The notes below the pieces were generated by a model. That model searched no databases, was not told where the DNA came from, and saw only the letters and a list, made by a program, of their open reading frames with translations. The translations under genes were made by a program, and so were the position numbers. A DNA stretch of 64,000 bases from Streptomyces sp. CB03234 (GTDB lineage Bacteria > Actinomycetota > Actinomycetes > Streptomycetales > Streptomycetaceae): positions 310,001 to 374,000 of the forward strand of contig NZ_LIYH01000006.1 of assembly GCF_001905885.1 (NCBI RefSeq), in the 5' to 3' direction. Below are positions 8,719-16,727 of the stretch, one piece after another; positions within the stretch are counted from its first letter, which is position 1; each line of letters begins with the position of its first letter.

Positions 8719-10583
8719 CGGCCGTCCAGGTGTCCGTGGTGGGTGTCGGTCCCCGCGGCCTGAGCATTCTGCAGCGGATATCGCAGCTCGCTCATCGACT
8801 GCCCGCGGGCCGCACGCTGGACGTACACCTCATCGACCCGGGCGACGGCGGCCAGGGTTCCCACCCCGTACGCCAGCCGGCCCATCTGCTGACCAACACC
8901 GTCGCCAGCCAGGTGACCATGTTCACCGACGGCCCCGGGCCCTCGTTCACCGAGTGGGCGGCGACAACCGGCTACCGGGACTTCGGCGGTGTGTTCCTCC
9001 CGACGGGCGGTGCGGCCGGTGATCCGCTGGGCGAACACGCCTATCTGCCCCGGCAGATGCTCGGCAGCTACCTCAGCTGGGTCTTCGACAGGACGGTGGG
9101 CTCCTTGCCGCCACACGTCCGTGTCGTGCACCACCGTGACCGGGCGGTGGACATCGCGGTGCTCGGTGACGGACGCTTCGCCGTCCATCTGGAGAAGGGC
9201 TACGTGGTCTCCAGCGAGTACGTCTTCCTGGCGACCGGTCACTGCGAACGCATCCCCACCGCGGAGGACCGGGCCTACGAGGAGTTCGCCCAGGGGAACG
9301 CCGACCGGAACCCCTGGCTCGTCTACTGCCCGAACCCCTACCCGGTGGACCGGATGCAGGAGATCGCCCCCGGCTCGACCGTCGCGGTGCAGGGTTTCGG
9401 CCTGACCGCACACGACGTCATCTCCGAACTCACGGTCGGTCGTGGCGGTGCGTTCCACGGCTCGGGGTGGGACATGGAGTACCGCCCCTCCGGGCGGGAG
9501 CCCAGGATCCAGCTGTTCTCACGCCAGTGCCTGCCGTTCAGCGCGCGCGGGCTGAATCAAAAGGGCCTCACCGGACAACACCGGCCGCGGTTCTTCACCA
9601 AGGAAGCGATACGACAGCTTCGGGAGCGGGCGGTTCAGCGCGGTGACGACCCCCGGCTCGACTTCGGAGCGGACGTCCTGCCGCTCCTGCTGAAGGAGAT
9701 GGGGTACGCCTATCGCGCCGCCCAGGAACAGCGCTCCATCCCGCCCGAGGAGTACGAGTTCACCCCGGACGACCGGCGCGCCGTCGAGGACATCATCGAC
9801 CCGCTGCGCGGGCGGAGCTTCGCGAGCCAGGAGGCGTTCAAGGAGTTCTTCGTCGACCACGTCGTCGGTGACTTGGCGCAGGCGGAGCGCGGCAACCGGA
9901 CAAGTCCCGTGAAGGCCGCCACCGATGTCATCCGCGACACCCGGGCGAGCCTGCGGGAAGCCGTCGAGTTCTCGGGGCTCACCCCGGAGTCCCACCGGAC
10001 GTTCCACTCGACGTACGTACCGGTCATGAACCGGGTCTCGTTCGGCCCGCCCCGGCACCGCAACCACCAGCTCCTGGCGCTGATGCGGGCGGGGATCGTG
10101 GACCTGGCCGGTGGCCCCGGGAGCAAGGTGGTCCTCGACCGGGAGGCGGCGCGGTTCACGATCCGGACCGAGTACACCGGTGGTACGGAATTCCGCCATG
10201 CCGACGCCCTCGTCATCGCACGACTCGACGCCTTCCACCCGGAGCGCGACAGGTCACCACTGATCCGTAACCTCCTGGCCCGCGGCCTCGTGCGCCCTTA
10301 CGCGAACGGCCCTTTCCAGCCGGGCGGCATCGACATCGACGAGCAGGGCCGGCCCATCACGGTGGCCGGTGAGCCGCTCACCGGCGCCTGGGCGGTGGGC
10401 TATCTCGTCGAGGGACCGCGGTTCTACACCCATGCGCTGCCCCGGCATGGACTGAACTCCCAGTTCGCCGCCGACGCCGACACCTCCGTGCGTGACATGT
10501 TCGCGTGCATCCAACAGCGAGACGATCTCATCCGGGAGGACGAACATGCCGGTGCAGACCGGAAGTCAGTTTCCGTACCTTGA
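8715..10583 (+). CDS. FAD/NAD(P)-binding protein (PF13454-like), copy 2
   Basis: 622 residues from the ATG at 8715, overlapping the hydrolase stop by 4 bases. The N-terminal motif VVGVGPRG is a dinucleotide-binding loop; HLLTNTVASQVTMFTD and FLATGHCER fit the FAD/NAD(P)-binding NAD_binding_9 family. The C-terminal half includes PPRHRNHQLLALMRAGIVD and GYLVEGPRFYTHALPR, with close counterparts in copy 1. Two diverged copies in one cluster imply two successive redox steps or a heteromer. The actual reaction of this family is poorly known, so monooxygenase or dehydrogenase activity is only an inference. The next gene starts 38 bases inside its 3' end. Confidence 0.8.
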   Translation: MTAVQVSVVGVGPRGLSILQRISQLAHRLPAGRTLDVHLIDPGDGGQGSHPVRQPAHLLTNTVASQVTMFTDGPGPSFTEWAATTGYRDFGGVFLPTGGAAGDPLGEHAYLPRQMLGSYLSWVFDRTVGSLPPHVRVVHHRDRAVDIAVLGDGRFAVHLEKGYVVSSEYVFLATGHCERIPTAEDRAYEEFAQGNADRNPWLVYCPNPYPVDRMQEIAPGSTVAVQGFGLTAHDVISELTVGRGGAFHGSGWDMEYRPSGREPRIQLFSRQCLPFSARGLNQKGLTGQHRPRFFTKEAIRQLRERAVQRGDDPRLDFGADVLPLLLKEMGYAYRAAQEQRSIPPEEYEFTPDDRRAVEDIIDPLRGRSFASQEAFKEFFVDHVVGDLAQAERGNRTSPVKAATDVIRDTRASLREAVEFSGLTPESHRTFHSTYVPVMNRVSFGPPRHRNHQLLALMRAGIVDLAGGPGSKVVLDREAARFTIRTEYTGGTEFRHADALVIARLDAFHPERDRSPLIRNLLARGLVRPYANGPFQPGGIDIDEQGRPITVAGEPLTGAWAVGYLVEGPRFYTHALPRHGLNSQFAADADTSVRDMFACIQQRDDLIREDEHAGADRKSVSVP

Positions 10584-11013
10584 ACTCCGCGAACGCCATG
10601 TGCGGGGCAAGCCGTCCCCGGTGGTGTGGCAGTGGGAGAACCTGGCCAAGGAACTCGAAGCGGCCGAACACACGGAATACGGCACGCTCACCCTGGCCTC
10701 GCCGGAGGGCCGCCACGAAATCGTTCCCGGGACGTCCATGACCTTCCAGGTCGTCCGCCCCGGCGGCCGCACCACCCCACACGCGCATTCGTGGTGGCAC
10801 CTCTATTTCGTGCGGTCCGGCGCCGGCACCGTGGTATTCGACGAAACGGGGGAGTCCACCGAGTTGAGCGGCGGCGACATCCTCCTTATACCGGCCTGGT
10901 CCGCGCATCACTTCGAGAACCACGAAGCCGATGGAGACCTGCTGCTGCTCAACATGTCGAACCTGCCTCAGCTGGCGGCAATCCACAACAACTTCTCCGA
11001 AGAGCACGCGTAA
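10546..11013 (+). CDS. Single-domain cupin, gentisate-dioxygenase-like
   Basis: 155 residues from the ATG at 10546, chosen because GGGAGGA lies 5 bases before it; the gene therefore starts inside the upstream frame. Cupin motif 1 is TTPHAHSWWHLYFVRSG and motif 2 is GDILLIPAWSAHHFEN, giving three His as likely metal ligands. The usual motif 1 Glu is not evident, as in several gentisate or salicylate dioxygenase-like cupins. It could be an Fe(II) oxygenase, an isomerase or a metabolite-binding protein. It is translated with the KamA operon. Confidence 0.75.
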   Translation: MPVQTGSQFPYLELRERHVRGKPSPVVWQWENLAKELEAAEHTEYGTLTLASPEGRHEIVPGTSMTFQVVRPGGRTTPHAHSWWHLYFVRSGAGTVVFDETGESTELSGGDILLIPAWSAHHFENHEADGDLLLLNMSNLPQLAAIHNNFSEEHA

Positions 11014-11039
11014 CCACTGGGCGACATCAGGAGGCGTAC

Positions 11040-11441
11040 ATGTTCAAGCGCATCGACCACATCGGCGTGGTGGTTGACGACATCGATGAGGCGAGGGCGT
11101 TCCTCGAAAGCCTCGGTATGAGGCTGGAGCGGGCGCAGGAGGTGCCCGAGCGGAATGTGAAGATCGCGTTCTACCAGTGCGGGGACGGCCGGATCGAGCT
11201 CATCGAGCCCACGAACCAGGAGTCCCGCCGGCGCCGGCTCGGTGAGGGCAACCAGGCCCGCATCGAGCACATCGGTGTCGAGGTCGACGACGTGCCCCGG
11301 ATCATCAAGGCGGTCCAGGGCCTCGGTGTCGACTTCACCACGACCGAACCCGTCCCGGTCGGTCCGAACCTCAATGCCTGGACCCGCCCGGAGACGTCCG
11401 ACGGAATCCAGTTCCAGCTGGTGCAGCGGGACGCGGTCTAG
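11040..11441 (+). CDS. VOC-family protein, methylmalonyl-CoA epimerase-like
   Basis: 133 residues from the ATG at 11040, with AGGAGG at 11029-11034. Two beta-alpha-beta-beta-beta units begin with IDHIGVVVDD (residue ~5) and IEHIGVEVDD (~77). Their His residues, plus the Glu of RIELIEP and the Gln of IQFQLVQ, can form the usual VOC metal site. Length and the IDHIGVVV start fit methylmalonyl-CoA epimerase or glyoxalase-like proteins. In this operon a stereochemical or isomerisation step on a pathway intermediate is more likely than propionate metabolism, since no mutase gene is nearby. Self-resistance binding is another VOC role. Confidence 0.75.
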   Translation: MFKRIDHIGVVVDDIDEARAFLESLGMRLERAQEVPERNVKIAFYQCGDGRIELIEPTNQESRRRRLGEGNQARIEHIGVEVDDVPRIIKAVQGLGVDFTTTEPVPVGPNLNAWTRPETSDGIQFQLVQRDAV

Positions 11442-11500
11442 CACCTCAACTGTGCGGCGGCCGTGCGGCAACCGGCGGCCCCCGCACAGTGGATTGCGGC

Positions 11501-11520
11501 TGTACATACTAGTAGTTACA
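11501..11520. promoter_or_regulatory. 20-bp palindrome before the DHA2 exporter gene
   Basis: TGTACATACTAGTAGTTACA agrees with its own reverse complement at 16 of 20 positions, around a central ACTAGT. It lies 8 bases before the GTG at 11529. It shares 14 of 20 bases with the site before the tetR gene (2380-2399), which supports a common repressor. Confidence 0.6.
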
Positions 11521-11528
11521 CTCCAAGG

Positions 11529-12989
11529 GTGGATTCCTTGAACACGTCAGTTGCACCCACGTCGACGCAGGTCGGGACGCGTCAAGGGCCGTCAAAGCGG
11601 CGGGGAACGGGGCAAGGCCTGATGCTGGCCTCGCTCCTGGGCGGGATGTTCCTCGGCAACGTGGATATCGCGGTCGTCAACGTGGCGATTCCTTCGATCC
11701 GCGATCACCTGCACGCGTCCGGCGCCGAACTGGAACTCATCGTCTCGGGATACACCCTCGCGTACGCCATGCTGCTCATCACCAGTGCCCGGCTCGGTGA
11801 GATCCGCGGTCGGCGGTGGGCCTACCTGTGGGGGCTCGCCGTCTTCACGCTGTCCTCGCTCGTCTGCGGGCTCGCGCCCGACAGTGCCACTCTGGTGGGG
11901 GCGCGTGTCGTGCAGGGCATCGGAGCGGCCCTGATGGTCTCCCAGGTCCTGACGAGCATCCAGGTGCACTTCGACGGCGCCGCCCGACGAAGGGCGCTGG
12001 GCGCGTACACCGGCGTCCTCGGGGTCAGCTCCGTCATCGGCCAGGCGCTGGGAGGCGTCCTGGTGCAGGCGGACATCCTGGGTACCGGTTGGCGGCCCAT
12101 CTTCCTGATCAATGTGCCGATCGGCATCGTCCTGCTGATCACCTCGTTCGTCTTCCTGCCCGGCGACGAGGCCGAACCGGACAAGAAGCTCGACATGCGC
12201 GGCGTCGGACTTCTGTCGCTCAGCCTGTTCCTGCTGGTGACACCCCTGGTGCTCGGACGCGACGCGGGCTGGCCGCTGTGGACGTGGCTGTGCCTGGTCG
12301 GCTCCGTACCGGCGTTCGTCCTCTTTGTCCGGGCCGAGCAGGGTATCGCGCGCCGCGGGGGCAGCCCGTTGATGAACGTCGCGCTGCTCGCCCGCCGGCA
12401 TGTGGTCCTCGCGCTGCTGTCCCAGGCCGCCACCCGCGCCGGCTACTTCGCGCTTCTGTTCGTCCTGGCCCTCTACCTGCAGCAGGGGCTCGGACGGAGC
12501 GCGGCCTACTCCGGCGTGATACCCATCGCCTGGGTGGCGACTTTCGCCCTGGTCGGCCCCGTCCTCGGCCGACTGCCGGGGCGCGTCAGGCGGCTCGCCG
12601 CACCGGCGGGAGGCCTGCTGATGGCGGTTGCCTTCGCCGGGGTGGCGGCCGGAGCGCAGAGCACTGCCTGGCTGACGGTCCTGCTCGGCATCGGCGGTAT
12701 CGGCTACGGCGCGGCGTTCAGCGGCACGCTGACCCACCTGACCGAATCGGTCGAGGCTCGCTTCGCCCCCGATGTCAGTGGTCTGTTCAACACGACGCTG
12801 CAGGTCGGTGGAACCCTGGGCGTGGCCGTCTTCGGCACCGTGTACCTGGACCTGGCCGAACGCGGCGGGGTACCGGAGGACGCGTTCACCACCACCAACG
12901 CCGTCCTGGCGGCGCTGTCGATCGCCGCCTCCGCTCTGATCGCGCTCGCCTCGAAGGCCGGGACGGGCCGGGCCGCCGCCACGCGCTGA
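11529..12989 (+). CDS. DHA2/EmrB-QacA-type MFS exporter
   Basis: 486 residues from the GTG at 11529; a TTG at 11538 with AAGGGTGG before it is an equally good start, while the 11463 start would run through the operator. Fourteen predicted helices and the early motif VDIAVVNVAIPSI (motif D1-like, helix 1) define a 14-TM drug/H+ antiporter. Motif A-like RLGEIRGRR follows helix 2. It is the last step of the KamA cluster and probably exports its product. A palindrome shared with the tetR gene lies directly upstream. Confidence 0.85.
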   Translation: MDSLNTSVAPTSTQVGTRQGPSKRRGTGQGLMLASLLGGMFLGNVDIAVVNVAIPSIRDHLHASGAELELIVSGYTLAYAMLLITSARLGEIRGRRWAYLWGLAVFTLSSLVCGLAPDSATLVGARVVQGIGAALMVSQVLTSIQVHFDGAARRRALGAYTGVLGVSSVIGQALGGVLVQADILGTGWRPIFLINVPIGIVLLITSFVFLPGDEAEPDKKLDMRGVGLLSLSLFLLVTPLVLGRDAGWPLWTWLCLVGSVPAFVLFVRAEQGIARRGGSPLMNVALLARRHVVLALLSQAATRAGYFALLFVLALYLQQGLGRSAAYSGVIPIAWVATFALVGPVLGRLPGRVRRLAAPAGGLLMAVAFAGVAAGAQSTAWLTVLLGIGGIGYGAAFSGTLTHLTESVEARFAPDVSGLFNTTLQVGGTLGVAVFGTVYLDLAERGGVPEDAFTTTNAVLAALSIAASALIALASKAGTGRAAATR

Positions 12990-13038
12990 ACCGGCCTGCA
13001 CACCCCTCTGTCCTCTCACCTATGAAGGAGTACATGCC

Positions 13039-13413
13039 ATGGACGTCAACCGTCACCCCGGCGATGCGACCAAGGGTCCCGACGAGCGCTTCTCCGGGGA
13101 TGTCTGGCTGTGGCCACGCATCGGCGCCACCGCCAACGCCGAGGTCCGCAACGTACTGTTCACGCCCGGCTCGCGCAGCGCTTGGCACCGTCACCCCGCG
13201 GGTCAGGTGCTGCATGTGACGGAAGGCGTCGGGTTCGTGCAGTCCCGGGGCGGGGAGCGCCAGGAGATCAGGGCTGGTGACACGGTGATCTGCCACCCGG
13301 GCGAGGAACACTGGCACGGCGCGGCGCCGGGCACGTTCATGACCCACATCGCTGTGACGGACGGTCAAACCGTCTGGCAGGAACATGTGACGGACGAGGA
13401 GTACCGGGGCTGA
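13039..13413 (+). CDS. Small cupin protein
   Basis: 124 residues from the ATG at 13039, with GAAGGAG at 13024-13030; an out-of-frame ATG at 13034 is ignored. Motif 1 is SAWHRHPAGQVLHVTEG and motif 2 is GDTVICHPGEEHWHGA, giving three or four His ligands. This fits the short cupins related to carboxymuconolactone-decarboxylase-associated or mandelonitrile-lyase-type (QdoI/ChrR-like) proteins, many of which bind Mn or Zn. Its place 49 bases behind the exporter and before lysR makes it a likely pathway accessory. Confidence 0.75.
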   Translation: MDVNRHPGDATKGPDERFSGDVWLWPRIGATANAEVRNVLFTPGSRSAWHRHPAGQVLHVTEGVGFVQSRGGERQEIRAGDTVICHPGEEHWHGAAPGTFMTHIAVTDGQTVWQEHVTDEEYRG

Positions 13414-13433
13414 GGCACCGCGATGAAGAGGAG

Positions 13434-13484
13434 GCTGGTCCGGCGCGGTGCTCGCGCAGTTCAGCGCGGCGGCGTCGGACCAGC
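13434..13484. terminator. Inverted repeat after the cupin gene, possible terminator
   Basis: GCTGGTCCG (13434-13442) pairs perfectly with CGGACCAGC (13476-13484) across a 33-base GC-rich interior that can itself fold. It lies 21 bases after the cupin stop, where an operon terminator is expected. There is no T-tract, so a factor-dependent terminator or an attenuator is possible. Confidence 0.4.
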
Positions 13485-13521
13485 AACCGGTGGCCTCATG
13501 TGCGCTGCACGACACTAAATT

Positions 13522-13539
13522 TTCATAAACTTTGATGAA
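13522..13539. promoter_or_regulatory. Dyad TTCAT-N8-ATGAA upstream of lysR
   Basis: An AT-rich dyad in the leader of the LysR gene. The inverted half-site order (ATGAA-N5-TTCAT) occurs in the divergent promoter at 6254-6268. LysR proteins often bind near their own gene and at their targets, so this pair is a candidate, but the half-sites are only 5 bases. Confidence 0.3.
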
Positions 13540-13702
13540 GCTGGGGAACAAGGGCAGCCTTCGACTCGGCCACGGTCATGAACAGCACGGTGGGTACGCC
13601 TCAGAATCCTGCGGAGAGAGGGCAGGTGCCTTGCCATCGCGGCTTCGAGGGGCGTACCGCGGCGCTGAGGGAGCTTTCGCGGCACTTCATATGCTGCTCT
13701 CC

Positions 13703-14578
13703 ATGAGCATCGAGCTGCATCACCTGCGCGGATTCCTGGCCCTGGCGGACGAGAAGCACTTCACCCGGGCCGCGAAGCGCATGAACGTGTCCCAGCCGAC
13801 ACTCAGTCGCAACATCCGCCGTCTGGAGGAACTGCTCGGCCGGCGATTGCTGGAGCGGACCACCCGGCATGTGACCCTCACGCCGGCTGGTGAGAGTCTT
13901 TACGACCGACTTCACGTTCTCTTGCCGCAGTTGGAGGCGGCACTGCGTCCCGAATCGGACGACGACACGTTCCGCGTCGGCTTCGCATGGGGCTTTCCCA
14001 CGGGGTGGCCGCAGGAGGTCATCGGGGACTTCGAGGCGGAAACCGGCGCCTCCGTGCAGGTGCACCGGCATGACGCGAAGCTTGCGGGAGTGGACCGTGG
14101 CGATGCCGACGTCGCCATTTTGCGGGGCCGGTTGAAGGCGCCGGGCATGGAAGTCGTCACGCTGTTGCACGAGCGCAGGGTCGCAGCCGTCTCGACGCGT
14201 TCCGAACTCGCCGGACGGGACGAGATTAGTTGGGGGGAAATCGCCGATCAACAACTTGTTCTGAACGAAGTGAGTGGCACGACCGACCTGGCTGACTGGC
14301 CGACGGAACACCGGCCCGGTGTCTCCGTGGTGTGCAACAATTTCGACGAATGGCTTGAAGCTGTGGCCGCCAACAAGGGTATGGGGGTCGTTCCCGAATT
14401 CGTCGGGCGACAGCACATCCACTCCTTCGTATCCTTTCTCGCTATTCCGGACGGTCCCTCCGTCCCCCTCAATCTGGTCTATCCCGCGCACGGTGGGCAC
14501 CCCCTGATACCGCGGTTTGTCGCCATGGCACAGGCCGCTGTCGCCGGGTTCACGGAGATGAAGGCGGGGATCGACTAG
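13703..14578 (+). CDS. LysR-family transcriptional regulator
   Basis: 291 residues from the ATG at 13703, so the protein starts MSIELHHLRGFLAL as most LysR proteins do; an ATG at 13691 would add four residues. The winged HTH covers residues ~1-60 (HFTRAAKRMNVSQPTLSRNI). The effector domain (~85-290) is of the BenM/CbnR type, with a short linker. Unusually for LysR it is not divergent from a target next door; its nearest partner is the cupin gene on the same strand. It may control the kamA divergent promoter, where similar half-sites occur. Confidence 0.85.
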   Translation: MSIELHHLRGFLALADEKHFTRAAKRMNVSQPTLSRNIRRLEELLGRRLLERTTRHVTLTPAGESLYDRLHVLLPQLEAALRPESDDDTFRVGFAWGFPTGWPQEVIGDFEAETGASVQVHRHDAKLAGVDRGDADVAILRGRLKAPGMEVVTLLHERRVAAVSTRSELAGRDEISWGEIADQQLVLNEVSGTTDLADWPTEHRPGVSVVCNNFDEWLEAVAANKGMGVVPEFVGRQHIHSFVSFLAIPDGPSVPLNLVYPAHGGHPLIPRFVAMAQAAVAGFTEMKAGID

Positions 14579-14580
14579 GA

Positions 14581-14805
14581 CCTGTCGGCGCGGTCAGGCG
14601 GCTGCGCCGAGACCGCAGGCCGGAGCACGCGGACGCTGCCGGTCCACGCGCGGTCTTGCTCGACCCTGGGCCGGACGACGTCGTCGACGAGGCACGCCAC
14701 CTGCGTCTCATGCTGCATCGCTGCCAACTCCTGGACGGCCCCGAAGCAGGTGGTCAGGCCATGCGCTACCCGGCGTGGAGGCTCTACGAAACCAGCACCG
14801 ACTGA
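14581..14805 (+). pseudogene. Possible 3' remnant of a decayed gene
   Basis: The frame ending with the TGA at 14803-14805 is open back to the lysR stop and reads as natural protein in its second half (VDEARHLRLMLHRCQLLDG, then QAMRYPAWRLYETSTD), but has no good start. It looks like the C-terminal stub of a lost gene at an island margin. I cannot name the family; chance coding is possible. Confidence 0.25.
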
Positions 14806-14830
14806 CCCAGCGGCGGCCCTTCGGAGCAGG

Positions 14831-15631
14831 TCACTTCCCGTAGGCCTGGTTCCAGCGCGCCCGGTGACGGGAGTCCCCTTGACCGTGCCCGTTCACACGG
14901 CTCAGCGCCAGAAGGGACGCTCCGTTGTTCCACAGACCGAGGTGATCGCGATGCACGGCGAGAATGCCGTGCTCCACCGCGAACCTCTCGGAGGGACGGC
15001 TGAACCTGGTGGTCGTCACGAACACCGCCACGTCGGCCCGGAAGTGCACTTTGGCGCCCAGCAAGTCACGTAGCTCGCGGCTGGCGATGGTGCTGCTGGG
15101 CGCGTACCGCTTGCATTGGACCACCATCGTCCGGCCATCCGGCAGACGACCGACGACATCGGCACCGTTGTCGTGCGAACCGCCCACCCGCCGAACCTCG
15201 GTGCACCCGTCCCGGCGGCACAAGCCGGCAACCAGCTCCTCGAACTCGGTGCCCGTCATCGCATCCACCTCAGCCAGGGTTCGCCGACCGGCCTTCACCG
15301 CCTCGTCCTGCCGCCAGCGGCAGTCCCGAGCACGCACACTCCGGTCGGTACGCCACAGCCACCAACCCACCGCTCCTGTGCCGCCGAGGAGCACGCCCCC
15401 TACGACGTACGGCCATACCGCCGACCAGAAGGTCACCGCACGATCAGCAACCCACCACCGGCGAGCACGAGCGGCTTCGCCCGCGCCCTCCGCCGACGAC
15501 GACCAGCCGGAATGCGTCCACGTCGAACAGCCAATTCGGCCTCCCCCCGGCACTGCCCCGAACCGAGAGTCGACAACGCAGGACGAGCCCGGAAGAGCGC
15601 GACTCAGCCATGGCCGATTCGGCTCAGCCAT
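14831..15631 (-). CDS. Membrane-anchored Mrr-type restriction endonuclease
   Basis: 266 residues from the ATG at 15631 (MAEPNRPWLSRA); the open frame continues to 16030 without similarity. A single transmembrane helix (WPYVVGGVLLGGTGAVGWWLW) lies near residues 80-105. The Mrr_cat nuclease domain follows: FEELVAGLCRRDGCTEVRRVGG, then Asp of NGADVVGRLPDG and the QCKRY motif, giving the D-...-QxK active site of Mrr and related PD-(D/E)XK enzymes. The family cleaves modified or foreign DNA. The helix is common in streptomycete members and would hold it at the membrane. No methylase gene is beside it. The neighbouring toxin-antitoxin pair and tRNA suggest a mobile or defence setting. Confidence 0.75.
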   Translation of the reverse strand: MAEPNRPWLSRALPGSSCVVDSRFGAVPGGGRIGCSTWTHSGWSSSAEGAGEAARARRWWVADRAVTFWSAVWPYVVGGVLLGGTGAVGWWLWRTDRSVRARDCRWRQDEAVKAGRRTLAEVDAMTGTEFEELVAGLCRRDGCTEVRRVGGSHDNGADVVGRLPDGRTMVVQCKRYAPSSTIASRELRDLLGAKVHFRADVAVFVTTTRFSRPSERFAVEHGILAVHRDHLGLWNNGASLLALSRVNGHGQGDSRHRARWNQAYGK

Positions 15632-15636
15632 ATCCG

Positions 15637-15662
15637 GGACGCCGAGGTAGGACGCCGAGGTA
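15637..15662. repeat. Tandem duplication, two 13-bp units
   Basis: GGACGCCGAGGTA is present twice head to tail immediately upstream of the nuclease start (minus strand). CTCAGCCAT also occurs twice nearby (15603 and 15623). Probably slippage products; they could move the nuclease start or promoter. Confidence 0.6.
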
Positions 15663-16032
15663 GTCCGGCGCCGCGGATCGGCCGGCTTCACCGGGGCGGG
15701 TCCCGCCGGACGAGGCAACCTCCGTGGCCTTGCTTGGACAGGAAGGATCTTGGTTGCAGGACTCTTGGGCCCGTGCTGGAGATGGCGGTGGTGAGGCAGC
15801 CTCCCGATGTACACCACGTTTACGCCCCCTGTGCCGGTGCATGGCCAGGCTCCAGTACCGCGCCGGTCGAGGCGCTCCTCGCTAGGTGCTGGCCACTCGT
15901 ACCACTGTGGACAAGTGCGCGCGGGATTAACTGCGACTGGCACATTCGGTGGTCTCGGCAGGTCACGGCAAAAGTGGCCACCACGGTCCGGAAGGTGGCT
16001 CGCGCGCCCCAATCTGTCCCCGTCCACCATCT
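15663..16032. other. Gene-free stretch between nuclease and toxin
   Basis: 370 bases with overlapping open frames but no recognisable protein, no ribosome site and no RNA. A lower-GC patch around 15720-15780 looks unlike neighbouring genes and could be mobile-element debris, but I cannot identify an end or a transposase. Confidence 0.4.
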
Positions 16033-16479
16033 CTACAGGTCGTCGGGCAGGAGTCTGAAGGCCGGGTGGCCGGTCAGGGGCCGGACCATGCGGAAGTGGT
16101 GGTCGGTGGTGAGCAGGGCGTCGGTGCGGTAGGCGGCGGCGAGGGCGACGTTCATGGCGTCGGTGAGGCCGATGCCTTTGCCGCCGTCGGCGTCCACGTA
16201 GCCTTCGGCGACCGCGATCGCCGCGCTCAGGTGAGTGCTGACGGAGGGCACTTCGAAGCGTCGGGTCGCGACGTTACGTTCGATGAAGCGCGCCGCGATC
16301 AGGGCCTTCCGGGCTCCGGCGCGGGTTGAGATCAGGTAGTCCAGTTCGGCCAGGACCATGGGGGAGATGATGAGGTGACTGGTTGCTGCCAGGGCCTTCT
16401 TGTGCTCCTGGTGGCCGGTGAGTTTCGGGTCGAGCAGGCGGTACAGGCCGTTGGTGTCGGCGACGGCGACCAGGCTCAC
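16033..16479 (-). CDS. PIN-domain toxin, VapC-like
   Basis: 148 residues from a GTG at 16479 that overlaps the antitoxin stop by 4 bases. PIN acidic residues are visible: Asp8 in AVADTNGLYR, Glu in VLAELDYL (~45), Asp in GLTDAMNVALA (~107) and Asp in LLTTDHHF (~125). These form the Mg-dependent RNase site; VapC toxins cut tRNA or rRNA. The gene order antitoxin then toxin, with coupling, is the classical arrangement. RNA target unknown. Confidence 0.85.
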   Translation of the reverse strand: MSLVAVADTNGLYRLLDPKLTGHQEHKKALAATSHLIISPMVLAELDYLISTRAGARKALIAARFIERNVATRRFEVPSVSTHLSAAIAVAEGYVDADGGKGIGLTDAMNVALAAAYRTDALLTTDHHFRMVRPLTGHPAFRLLPDDL

Positions 16480-16727
16480 GCGCCCATCCCCTTGAGGGTG
16501 TCCTCGATCTCGTCGTCGGTGAGGTCGGGCAGGCCAAGGTCGGGGAGGTCGAGGTCGCCCATGGCGTCGGTCGGGTACGGGGGCACCTCTGTGTCGTTTA
16601 TCGGGACGACCCGTGCGACGGGGGTCCCGTTCTTGGTGACGGTGACGGTCTCGCCGCGGGCTGCTGCGGCGAGGATCTGGGAGGATTTCTGGTTGAACTC
16701 GCGGGCCGTGGTCTCCATGTAGTACAT
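16476..16727 (-). CDS. Phd/YefM-type antitoxin
   Basis: 83 residues from the ATG at 16727; the ATG at 16718 gives METTAREFNQ and is also possible. The N-terminal 55 residues are the Phd/YefM DNA-binding fold (AREFNQKSSQILAAAARGETVTVTKNGTPVARVVP). The acidic tail (DLDLPDLGLPDLTDDEIEDTL) should wrap the toxin. The pair mixes a Phd antitoxin with a PIN toxin, a common mixed type II module. A palindrome over the start codons suggests conditional autorepression, and a TAGTAA hexamer 7 bases upstream hints at a leaderless mRNA. Confidence 0.85.
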   Translation of the reverse strand: MYYMETTAREFNQKSSQILAAAARGETVTVTKNGTPVARVVPINDTEVPPYPTDAMGDLDLPDLGLPDLTDDEIEDTLKGMGA

